A stretch of DNA of 64,000 nucleotides from Malus domestica (taxonomy: Eukaryota > Streptophyta > Magnoliopsida > Rosales > Rosaceae). Under the pieces are notes generated by a model that ran no database searches, had not been told where the DNA came from, and saw only the letters and a program-made list of their open reading frames with translations. Made by a program: the position numbers and the translations under genes. The DNA lies in contig NC_091675.1 of NCBI RefSeq assembly GCF_042453785.1, forward strand, positions 3,360,501-3,424,500, in the 5' to 3' direction. This document shows, one piece after another, positions 20,179-30,013 of the stretch; position 1 is the stretch's first letter; every line of letters starts with the position of its first letter.

Positions 20179-21567
20179 ATGGCTCCCAGCGAGTCGGCCT
20201 CCGCCACCGAAACCCCAAAACCTCTGGCACCAAGCTTTGGAATGCTACTTTCTTCCACCAACTTCGCACCATTTCTCAGAGCATCATCGTCGTCATCATC
20301 CTCCAAGAAGCCCCATTTTGTTCTTCCGGACATTCCCGCTTCGATTGCATCCGCCGCCAATAAGTGCTCCCAATTGCTTCACTCGCTGGCTTCTCAAAAC
20401 CCGCTTCTCAGCAAGCTAATCTCTTTGCGCTGCGAATTTCAAAGTATCTGCCACCAGGTTTTTCTACTTCTCTCTGCATTATTTCTTTCATGATTATTTT
20501 CAATATTAATGCAACTATGCAATTGTAAACAATGCTTCCTTTTTCTTCTTTGAGCTTTCCGATTCGTTAATATCGTCACACTTTAGAGAAAAACACTTCG
20601 ACTCCGATACTTTTTGAGAAAAACACTTCAAGCTCGATGCTTTTGAGAAAAACACTTCCACTCCGATACTTAAAAAAAAACACTTCAAGCTCGATACTTT
20701 TGAGAAAAACACTTCCACTCCGATACTTTATAAAAAAACACTTGAAGCAAGATACTTTAGGGAAATAATAAAACACTTCAAGCCCGATACTTTAGAGAAA
20801 ACACTACTTCATGTTGGTTAGAACATGATAAGTGGTTATGATTGAACTCTTTGAAGTGTGTTTTTATTGAATTTTTGTTGTTGTTGTTGTTCAGATTGGG
20901 TGCAGAAAGAACAATCAGGTGAAGGCTTTATCAGCTCACAATTTTGCGGCGGTTTTGCCGGGAGATTCGGTGGCGGGGCTTGTGGTGGCAAACGGCATCT
21001 CCAACTTCTTGAACTTGTACAACACTCTCTTGGTTGTTAGGCTTGTCCTCACCTGGTTCCCCAACTCCCCTCCTGCCATTGTTGGCCCCCTCAGGTATTG
21101 TAAATATTTGATTTGGTTGTCATTGCTCGATATGTTACATTGTCACACTATGAATTAGGATCTAGGACCGTACAGTTCTGTATATTTTACTTGATCAATG
21201 CTCGTAATTTATAGTTTGACAGCATAACATGACCGATTGTTGGGTAAGAGAACGTCAAATTGATTATGATGTGGATTTGATGTGCAGCACAATATGTGAT
21301 CCGTACTTGAACATATTTCGGGGGTTAATCCCACCGCTTGGAGGCTCATTGGATCTCTCCCCCATTCTGGCATTCTTGGTTTTGAATGCCTTTACAAGCA
21401 CAGCTGCTGCATTACCTGCAGAGCTTCCAGCATCACCGTCGTCAGTAGCTTCCCAAGAACTCACTGCTTCTCCTACCGAAATCGCTAACCTCTCTACATG
21501 TCAAAAGAAATGGATGACGAGACTTCAGGGCAACAACAACACAAAGAGCTCAGGCGGTGTCAATTAG
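20179..21567 (+). CDS. YLMG1: YlmG/YGGT family protein, chloroplast
   Basis: Exons 20179-20457, 20895-21094 and 21288-21567 join in frame to 252 aa. The ATG at 20179 (MAPSESASATETPKPLAP) follows a short leader; an in-frame ATG at 20005 would add an unlikely Lys/Arg-rich extension. The Ser/Ala-rich N-terminus suits a plastid transit peptide. The C-terminal half has two hydrophobic segments: LYNTLLVVRLVLTWFPNSPP with RLVLTWFP (YGGT pattern), then DPYLNIFRGLIPPLG and DLSPILAFLVLNAF. In chloroplasts YlmG proteins are tied to nucleoid distribution, and relatives (CCB3) to cytochrome b6 maturation. The choice of subfamily 1 rests on overall resemblance. It is divergent from PAA2. Confidence 0.88.
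20585..20805. repeat. Minisatellite in intron 1 of the YlmG gene
   Basis: About eight imperfect units of 24-31 bp share GAAAAACACTTC then CTCCGATACTTT or CTCGATACTTT. Two alternating variants (TCCACTCCG and TCAAGCTCG) suggest a two-unit higher-order repeat. Confidence 0.8.
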
Positions 21568-22724
21568 GTTTACACTCTATTATTCTCTTGTAATATCGAG
21601 TAGCGAACACTAATCTTACGGCTATTCCCTTCTTTCTTTGTTTTGTACTTGGCTGAAATTGCAGAAATTTTTTGCCTAGCATAAAGATAGTGGTGCTATT
21701 GATGCTTTTCATATGTTGCTGTCTAATTTGAAAATGTAAAAGCACTTAGCATTCGACCCCAAGCCAACAAGGTTGCTGCTTTGCAAGGGGCGAGGAGGGA
21801 ACGTCTATCGTACGCAGCCTTACTCTTACTGCGCAAAGAAGTTTCCACGACTCAAACCCATGACCTTTTAGTCACAAATAAACCACCTTTCCTTAGAACC
21901 AATGAATGAATATGCAAGTTTGTGTATTTGCCTATTTCTTGATGGATTTGAAGTGGACATTGTTGAAGTTTAGTTTTCACTTTTCAGGTCCAAAGAATGA
22001 TTCCCAAAACCAGTTTTCATGGCTAAAAATCGTGGAGCATTGAACTAGAGGAGGAAACCTTCCTGTAACGGGGATGCCAATATGGCGCTATCCTCAACTG
22101 ACCAAGCGTTGCCATGTGAAACAGTTTAAACACTAATGTGGTTACTTGGCTTAATAAGATAGCACTACAATGTCATTCCAGTTGTTTGTAAGTTCTTCTC
22201 GAACTTCCTGCCTAGAAAACCGTTTGAACTAAGAAGTCATATAGGCAGCTCCACCCCCTCTTTGTAGGGTTTAGACTTTTAGACCTAAGTTGATTTTGGT
22301 AGTTTTGGCCCCTACCCAAATCTTTTTCCTTGATAAATTGATCAACTTTAGTGATATTTGTCTTTTAGCCTATTGCACTCATGTGAATGCAAAAAAATTA
22401 TAAAATAGTCAGTTTAGAGTGGAGATGGTTAGCGTCAGATTTGTTATTCAACTCATATGGTAAGAGTCTTTGAAAATTCATGGGAAGCATGAGGAATCCG
22501 ATTCCATTCAGCCACAACCAGTACAAATTATCTCTAAATTTTTGTTATTGGAGAATAATCTTTCCCACTCAGCCTTGCACTAGGGCTTCGTGTTTAAGCT
22601 TCTAACTTCTACTCTTTGAAAGAGCATCCACAGGGGACATTTTCACCTTTTTAAGCTTCATAAGAGATCCAAGTTAGAGAACAGAAGGTGGTTTCTCCCG
22701 ACTCTCCTAAGTTGGTATCATAAA
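21568..22724. other. Intergenic region, contains a SINE fragment
   Basis: No gene. About 21750-21880 is a diverged Au-type SINE fragment on the minus strand, with GGGTTTGAGTCGTGGAAAC (B-box like) and GTAAGGCTGCGTACG. The remainder is the 3' flank of the YlmG gene and the promoter region of the next gene. Confidence 0.6.
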
Positions 22725-23078
22725 ATGGAACTTGGAGCAACGTGGAGGACGAGCAGGTTTTCATCATACGAGAAGCTGGTGGCGATAGGGTTGGCCCTTC
22801 TAGCCGTGCTTTCTCCTCTCTACATCGACCGCAGAACTACAGATGATTCAGAGCTTGATTCGGAGGAGCCTATCAGCTTCGCTTCTTGGCTGCCTTTGCT
22901 GCTCTTGGTGTTGATCTTGGCCATCGCTTTGTCACTTTTCTTAGACAGAAGCTTTTCCAGGTTTGATCCCTATTGGATTCACAGAGTTGGCGGTTCTTCG
23001 AGTGGTATAACAATAATCCTCATGGTTCTGGCTTTGGTTTTGAAGTGTAAATCTTCCATTAGGAACTGGGACGCTTAA
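22725..23078 (+). CDS. Small plant membrane protein of unknown function
   Basis: Single exon, 117 aa. It has a short N-terminal segment with WRTSRFSSYEK, a first hydrophobic segment (VAIGLALLAVLSPLYI), an acidic loop, a second segment (WLPLLLLVLILAIALSLFL), a conserved-looking motif RFDPYWIHRVGGSSSGI, and a third hydrophobic segment ending in KCKSS. I recall close relatives across land plants annotated only as uncharacterised or methyltransferase-related (At5g58375 type), but no methyltransferase motif is visible and a 117-aa three-helix protein could not be one. The start is the first ATG of the frame. Confidence 0.8.
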   Translation: MELGATWRTSRFSSYEKLVAIGLALLAVLSPLYIDRRTTDDSELDSEEPISFASWLPLLLLVLILAIALSLFLDRSFSRFDPYWIHRVGGSSSGITIILMVLALVLKCKSSIRNWDA

Positions 23079-23207
23079 GCTCAAATCTTTTGCAGTACTT
23101 TCTCGTTTTACTGTGTAATTTGCTCTACGTTATGCGGAACAGAGTTCATGCATAAATAAATAAGAGTTAGCAGCTTCTTCTCTGCATTATCTTTCCAGTC
23201 ATAACAA

Positions 23208-23369
23208 GGTCGTACCCAGTGCACAAGGCTCCCGCTTTACGCAGGGTCTGGGAGAGGTGAATGTCGGCTAGCCTTACCCCCATTTATGGAGAGGCTGCTC
23301 CCAAGTCTCGAACCTGAGACCTACCGCTCATGGGCGAAGGCACTTGCCATCGCACCAAGTGCGACCTCT
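23208..23369 (-). mobile_element. Au-type SINE with intact target duplication
   Basis: Flanked by the perfect 16-bp repeat TTTCCAGTCATAACAA (23192-23207 and 23370-23385). On the minus strand it begins AGAGGTCGCACTTGGTGCGA, has the B box AGGTTCGAGAC, and the core GGGGGTAAGGCTAGCC and TCCCAGACCC known from the Au SINE family of flowering plants. Length 162 bp. It lies in the 3' flank of the small membrane protein gene. Confidence 0.88.
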
Positions 23370-23629
23370 TTTCCAGTCATAACAAATTACGAAAAAATTA
23401 GAACCAAATAGATCGTTCATCAATCATCATTCATCTGTAATATAGAATAAATGCTTCTTGGCAGCCATTAGCCAATAATGTACTATTTTACAACTGAAGA
23501 AAATGAATGGCATTGATCGCGCCGTTCAACTCTACAGACAAGAATGCCAGAAAGAAAACCCAAATTACAACAGACCAAAAGGGTTCCCAGAAATAATTGG
23601 AAAACAAATCCAGTATCTTAAAAACATGA

Positions 23630-25376
23630 TCACAATCCAAAGGCATACCACATTGCAATCAGAGCCGTGGCAAAAAATGGCCACAGATGACTGCTTCTAG
23701 ACCAATCATCGGCACCACTGGCCGGGTGATTTGATTCGCTGCAGTCATCATTAGCACCACTAAAGCATCCGGGCCTTGTTATTTTAGCCTCACCTCCCTC
23801 CGTTACGAAGCTGCTGTTAGTTTTTCCACCACTAAACAGCACACACCAGAAATATGGAGCTCCGCCATCACTGCCACTCGCAGCAGCTCCCACTTCAGTG
23901 TGATTCTTATTGTATAGAATGTCCAAGCCCTTGCTGTTTTCAATCAAGATTGTTGAAAATGCTTCATCAGCGTGGACATATTTGGACTGGCAGCCAATTA
24001 AACGACCGGTGATTGGAGTGAGGGTTGCGGGTTGAACGCCACAGTTGGGAGCAAATGTTTCGGCAAATGCAGAATCAGCAGGCTTCTTGGCGTCAGTTCC
24101 TCCTACAGCATCGCAGTCACCCTCATATGCCTTTATGTACTGCAGGGCAATGCACGCCAAACCCTGGTTGCTGTAGAGGGATGATGCTTTGTGTGCAGTT
24201 CTGTTGCTGTTAATTATATCGACTAGTTTATCTGCCGGGTTGTTAGTAACTTTGACTGCAATTTTCATCCATGATAAATCGGAGGTTATAAGTTTTTGTG
24301 AGCCTCAAGCACAATAAGGAGAAATGTTTTTATCCTTACAAGAAAACACTATTTGAGAGCATGTAAATGATAAGTCAAACAGAAACCAATGAAACGAAAA
24401 ATATAACCCAATCAAGTAAAAAACTGAACCCAATGAAGTGAAAAACCGAATCCTAATGAAGCGAAAACTGCACCCGAATCCCGATGCAGTGAAAAAAAGG
24501 AACCCAATGAAACACAACAACTGAACCTAATGAGAAGTGGGAAGCCAAAAACAAAACCATGTAGATTCTAAAATGTATCGAATTTGTAAGGGCGAAAAAG
24601 GTCCAATGCCAACTTGCCAAGTTTAGAAATCAAAATCTGGCAATTTTATTAGCTGCATTGCATCCCAACTCACAGACCACCTCTTAAATCTCATCTGCTG
24701 TTTCGGTTGCCATAAAACAAACCTTCAACCGGCAACCTTCAACCGAAGAGAATATTCAAATCTAATCAAAATTACGGGAAGAGGATTCGAACTCGGATGC
24801 AGAGGGGGAGCAAACAGCTCTAGCCAACTTGGCTACGCCCTTATTCAAGCGTGCCCTTAAACATCACAATCCAAGATCCAAAATTGTAAAATTGCTATGA
24901 AAAGAAGCAAGATTTTAAACTGCAAAAGTCTGCCACCAAATAGATCGACCCACTCAACACCTAAGCTCTGATCTTTAACCACAATGATCTAAATCCATAA
25001 CAAACTCCAACCAATAAATTCACAGACTTTTATGCAACTGCAGAGATGAAAAGTGCATCCACATTTGGGAAAGTACATCAAAGACAAGACCTTCAAAGTT
25101 CAAATTAAAGAAACAGAAACCCAACAACCTTAAAGCAGCAGATCCAACAATCAGCACCCACAAAGAAATATATGTTCCAAATCTGAGACAGACGACAAAT
25201 TTTCCAACATTTTGTACTTGCATTGTCTTCGTCCTATCAAAACATGCATAAAGACGGAAACTTTGAATATATTTGCATCGCAGATTTGCAGGACACTTAC
25301 TTTGGGTACCAGCTGAAGCAGAGACGACAAGAACAGAAACTACAAGAAAGAGAAAGAATGTGCTGCTTGCCGCCAT
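23630..25376 (-). CDS. Secreted, probably GPI-anchored protein of unknown function
   Basis: Exons 25376-25301 and 24255-23630 join in frame to 233 aa. Residues 1-22 form a signal peptide (hydrophobic FFLFLVVSVLVVSASAG). The body starts ADKLVDIINSNRTAH, a SCP-like helix pattern, and holds cysteines spaced as in the plant At5g19250-like family; I see QGLACIALQYIKAYEGDC, FAPNCGV, GCQSKYV, FWCVLFSGGKTNSSF and RPGCFSGANDDC. The C-terminus is a Ser-rich spacer plus the hydrophobic tail LWPFFATALIAMWYAFGL, typical of a GPI-attachment signal. N-glycosylation sequons NRT, NHT and NSS are present. It should reside on the outer face of the plasma membrane. Biochemical function unknown. The 1.05-kb intron contains repeats. 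Confidence 0.85.
24380..24535. repeat. Short tandem repeats in the intron of the GPI-protein gene
   Basis: About six imperfect 20-28-bp units built on GAACCCAATGAAGTGAAAAA. No coding or structural role is apparent. Confidence 0.6.
24763..24845 (-). mobile_element. tRNA-derived SINE head
   Basis: On the minus strand GGGCGTAGCCAAGTTGGCTA (A-box like) is followed 25 bases later by GAGTTCGAATCCTC (B box). Spacing and sequence fit a tRNA-related SINE promoter rather than a functional tRNA, since no closed acceptor stem can be drawn. The body probably extends to about 24700. Confidence 0.55.
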
Positions 25377-25392
25377 TGTTGCTGAGACTCAG

Positions 25393-25394
<2 letters not shown>

Positions 25395-25455
<61 letters not shown>
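25395..25455. repeat. (GA)n microsatellite in the 5' leader of the GPI-protein gene
   Basis: About 30 uninterrupted GA units, 19 bp upstream of the ATG at 25376, so the leader RNA is CU-rich. Likely polymorphic. Confidence 0.95.
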
Positions 25456-25457
<2 letters not shown>

Positions 25458-27258
25458 AAGGGGAGGAGAGGATGAGTGAGTGAGTAATGCGTCGGCTTCA
25501 CTTGGGTAACTGGACAGCTATTATTTGCAGGAGCCTTCTTTTCTTCATATTTTTTTTTTTATTTTTTGTTAAAAAAAGAAGAAAACTTGCGTTTGTGGGT
25601 TGTTGTGGGGCATTGTGAGAATGGTACAGACCACCAACCGGGTCACCGGGTTGAACCCGTAGTGGATCTGTGGATGTTCCTTCAAAGTTGAGCCATTTCT
25701 CACAACAACCACATTGCCAATCATTGTCAGTTTGGTACATCTGCTTTGCAGTCTGGGATTATGGCAGTGTGGCTACTTTGTTACGTGGGTTGTCTAAACA
25801 TGCCTTCATTGAATCTAATAATCCAATTATTGGTAGTTAGGATAGTTTATGAATCTAGGATACGAAGCATAATGGCATTTAATTATAGTGGGTAGTTAGT
25901 TACTGTTGTTACAACGTGACGAGTAAGATAGAGATATTAGTGTATAATTTCGAAAGTACTACATAATTTTCTTTAAATTTATGCATAGAATTTAGAAAAG
26001 ATTAACAACCTATTACTATAATAGTAAACGAGAAATGTTAAGGAGTCCCTCTTAAAAGTGGAAATCTTCATAAACTCTCAGTTACCTCATGTTTTTGGCA
26101 CAATTCCCTTGCCAAATTTATAAAATATTGTGCCAAAGATATGAGGCGGCGGAGAGTTCTATTTTGAAATAGTCTCCTTATCATTTCAAATATTGAATTG
26201 CGAATTGTAACAACTCAAACACTTGTTTTTTGAACAAAATTGACCAGCTAGTGACTTCGCCACGACAATCCACCCTTTAGGGGCCAAAAGTTATTTCAAC
26301 CTCTCCTAGTCACCATAATGTGATTCACCAATATTAGAAATCAAACTCAAGATGTGTATTGTAAATACGGACCTGAAATTCGTCTCAATTACTAAGTCAC
26401 CCACGGTGGATATGAAACTCACACTTGTGTTACTTATTTCTAGGGCTAGAAATTTTTCCCGAAAATCTAAAACCAAACCAAAAAAATCTCGATTCCATAC
26501 CAAAAAATTCCCAAATCGATAATACCGAAATTTTTTGGATGAATGCCGAACCAATCCTGAACCTTTTGGTACATGAATCAGGATTACATATTCAATGGTT
26601 CGGGAATCCGAAACCAAACCGAAAATATATATGTATATTTATTTTGGTTGCATGCATGTTGAAAGTTGAATTTAAGTAATTTAAGAATAGACTATAATAA
26701 AAATAGAAGTATGAAATTAAGTAGTTTGAAACTTTGAAACGTCAATTTGACTTGGTAATAATGATTTGGTATTTCAATTGGTAAGAATTTTTAAATTGGT
26801 AATAGGTAAAAAGCCTAAATTTCAATTGATATGAATTTGAGTAACAAAATCAAAAGCCAAAGCCCAAATTTTAGTTCACAACCCAAAAAACTCAAATTTA
26901 TGCCCAAAAGCTCAAAACTCAAAACCCAATCCCAATTATCCTGAAATACCAAAAATATTTCAAGAATCTCAAAAATTAAAAATACCAAAATTCCAACCCG
27001 AAAATTTTTGGTTTGGAATTTAGATCCTATTTTCTATTTGGGATTCCATAATTAACCACCCCTCCTGATTTCTCGTATGCACATTGCCACATACGACGCA
27101 CGACATGCTTCATCAAATCAGAAAATTAAAATAATGCCCTTCAACATAACCCTCTAGAAATTGTTAAAGAGAGAATTTTCAAGGGCAGGTATGGAAATTC
27201 AGCATAGCCGAACAGATAAGACTCGCAGGTTTCTTCACAGTTGATCTGTGTCTCTAGC
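25456..27258. other. Intergenic region between two divergent genes, with a decayed repeat
   Basis: No gene. About 26440-27020 is rich in iterated CCGAAC/AAACCAAA words, and its ends (CCCGAAAATC and CCCGAAAATTTTTGGTTTGG) are partly inverted, suggesting a decayed MITE. No target duplication was found. Confidence 0.5.
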
Positions 27259-29443
27259 ATGGCCACGCTGAGCAGCACCGCGCACGTTAGCACCAACCCC
27301 TTCAGCTCCTCGATTGTCCCTCTCTCACAGCACGTAAAGGTCGCCGCAGCATCAAAGAAGTCACGGCGGGTGAGGTGCGCATTGCCACCCTCGAATTGGC
27401 GGGAGAGCAGGCGATTGGTCTCCATCTCTCTGTCACTCGCCCTCTCTAATCTGCTCCTTGTCCCTCACCGTACGGCTCATAAATCCTTATTCCCTGTTTG
27501 GCAGCAAAGAAAAGTAAACACTTTCTTTGATCAAAATTTAACTCAAACCACGTTGTATTATTGGGTTTAATGCAGATGCTGTTGCCGGCGGATTCGACAA
27601 GTATGTGAAAAGGTAATTACAATTTTTACTTTATTTAATCAGTGTTTAGCTATTAGTGCATTATCTTTCGGATACATCATACAAGCTTTAAGCTTTAGCT
27701 TTGGGAGGGGGCTAAAAGAGCTTTTGGCAAGCGCTTCTGATTGCATTTAATAGAAGGCATATTTTTCGATTTGCCCCGAACTTGTATGGAGCTGTTAATT
27801 TTCTTCTTGAACTTTAATTGTAACCGATTATGTCCTTGAACTTTTATAATTAGCTAATTTTGTCCTTGAACTATAGTTTTAGCCGATTACATTTTTGAAT
27901 TTTTATAAATAACCAATTTCCCGCGTTAGATTTTAAAAATTTTCATCCAATTTTTCATTTATCTTGATTACGGAAACAACACATTACACATGTATGAAGG
28001 CAAAAATGATGGAAAATTGGATGGATAAAAAATTGAATGAAAGTTATTAAAATCTAACACCAATAGGGGAATTGGTCATTTATAAAAGTTAAGGGAGGTA
28101 ATCAGCTAAAATTATAGTTCAAGGAAGAAATTAACTAATTATAAAAGTTAATCGGCTAAAATTAAAGTTCAGGAAAGAAATTGACAGCTTCATACAAATT
28201 TCGAGGGCAAATCAACAAATACCTCTTAATAGAAAAACTTACAAGAAAGTACTTTGAGTTTTTAATAAAATTTGAACGTGTTTGTCATAAAAACAATTTT
28301 GCATCTTATGAGCATAATTTAAAGAATCAAATTCTAAACGATCCTATGGAGGACCGACCATTTGGGAATGCATCATGTACAAAGCGCTTGTGATCATAAG
28401 TGCTTTTGCTAGAAGCGTTTTTGTTAGGATTACATCATTTTATTCTATTAAATCCAAGTGCTTCGAGCTTCAGAAACAATTTTACGACCTAAAAGTACTT
28501 TTTAAGTTTTTTTCCGCTAGACGCAGTTATTAGAAAGCGCTTTTAACCCATGCAAGTAGCGCTGATCATACCTAAATATGATAAACTCAGGAAGAAGCTC
28601 GACCCTCTCGAGGCTTATGTGTCGCCAGTCATACTCACCCAATTACAAATCAAGGACTTGGGTAATTTCCTTTGCTTTTGTTTTCCTTCATTCATTTTTC
28701 TAATGTCGTTTTCGACGATTTATCGGGGCTTATATGTTTCAACAACTGCAGAGAAATCTCTGGAAGGTGATCAACCCCAGTTTGCTACTTGCCGGTCTCT
28801 GCTGCGTTCAGGCCCCGCAGCGTCCCTTCGCATAAATATTCGAGCTGTAAGTTGAGGATTCCTTGAGTAGCATCAGCGTTATGTCATTGCAGTTTTTATG
28901 TACATGATGAACTCCTAAGAGCCTTGGAATTGTTTTCGGGAGCTACAGGTGGCGCAATATGCTTCAGATGATGGTAATGGGAAGGCTGCTTCGAGCGATG
29001 TTGATCAATGTCTCAGGTACCATCGCTTTCTTGACGAAACTATGCTCCTTCTGAACTGGGTACAGGAGCAGTCACGAGCTTATGACCGATGTCAACTAAC
29101 TTTTAAGACGGAAAATTTTTCAATTTTTGAAGGGCATTGGAGGAACTGGATTCCTTGCTTTTGCACGCAACAAGGAACGAACGAGCTCCAGTCAGTTCGA
29201 TGAAGGCACAGATTAATACTGCCCTTAATGCGTTGGACAGGTGAATCTTTATCTCCCATCTTGTTTCGCTTACAATGTCAATCTCCGACACACACCCGTC
29301 TTCTTTGCAGCCTCCTCAAAACTGTACCTTCGGAAGTGCTAGACAAGGGGAAGGTAGCGGCCGATTCTTACCGGAACTCGTTAGAGAACGCAGATCTTGA
29401 TATTTCGGACCCGGACCTGAAGCAGTTGGAATCGATATTGTAA
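27259..29443 (+). CDS. Probable thylakoid-lumen protein of unknown function
   Basis: Seven exons join in frame to 240 aa: 27259-27469, 27576-27612, 28591-28661, 28752-28846, 28949-29016, 29133-29240, 29311-29443. The N-terminus is Ser/Ala/basic-rich like a plastid transit peptide. It is followed by ESRRLVSISLSLALSNLLLV and PHHAVA: a twin arginine, a hydrophobic core and an Ala-containing cleavage site, as in Tat-dependent lumen signals. The mature part is helical: FDKYVKRKKLDPLEAYVSPV, then ILTQLQIKDL, a CRSLLRSGPAASLR segment, DQCLRALEELDSLLLHA, and a C-terminus ending KQLESIL. I recall homologues as uncharacterised chloroplast proteins (DUF7880-like, name uncertain). No catalytic motif. Intron 2 holds a MITE. 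Confidence 0.85.
27756..28225. mobile_element. Mutator-type MITE in intron 2
   Basis: A 470-bp element is flanked by the perfect 9-bp duplication TTAATAGAA (27747-27755 and 28226-28234). The ends form an inverted repeat well over 150 bp long: the left arm GATTTGCCCCGAACTTGTAT and later TTGAACTTTAATTGTAACCG match the complement of the right arm. No ORF. A 9-bp duplication fits the Mutator superfamily. Confidence 0.85.
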
Positions 29444-30013
29444 ATACAAGAGCTATGAAAATCTCCAAACACATACGCGGATGGTTTGTATACTTTGTAT
29501 GGTGGTACATTGTTTTTCCTTTCACGGTTCGATGCATTTCTTGTACAACAAGACCTGAATCAAATCCTTACCGGCAGACGATCAAGGTGTGACAATACAC
29601 ATCTTTGAAATTCCGGTCCAAAAATAGCAAATCCTTATGGAAATTTCGGGAAGTCGAAAATGGAACTACGAAAAATTAATCAAGAAACGCAATTTATTGT
29701 ATACACAAAGGCAGTACCAAATTCAGTACCCTATACGCACACAACTCAATCGTTTAGAATTCCACTCGTCCCGAAAAAATCGAATACAAGAAAGATGAAC
29801 AATAGGTCAACATAAAAGAAAACATTACTTATCGTATGGGTTACTACATAAGAAGCCTATGTCTGCTACCTATACTAATACCTAAATCAAATACCAGCAC
29901 AATCGATGACACCATTTACATACAAGTTCCGGGATCGATGACCACGTCTGATTGCCGGACTACAAGCCGAATCCAATAAGCCCCCGGAAGAAAAGATGCA
30001 CTTCTTGCTATAA
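29444..30013. other. Convergent 3' flanks, no gene seen
   Basis: The 570 bp between two convergent genes hold their 3' untranslated regions only. No repeats were noticed. Confidence 0.6.

Noticed and set aside
24763-24845. Functional tRNA gene
   Set aside because: A and B box-like words are present, but no acceptor stem or anticodon arm can be closed; better explained as a SINE head.
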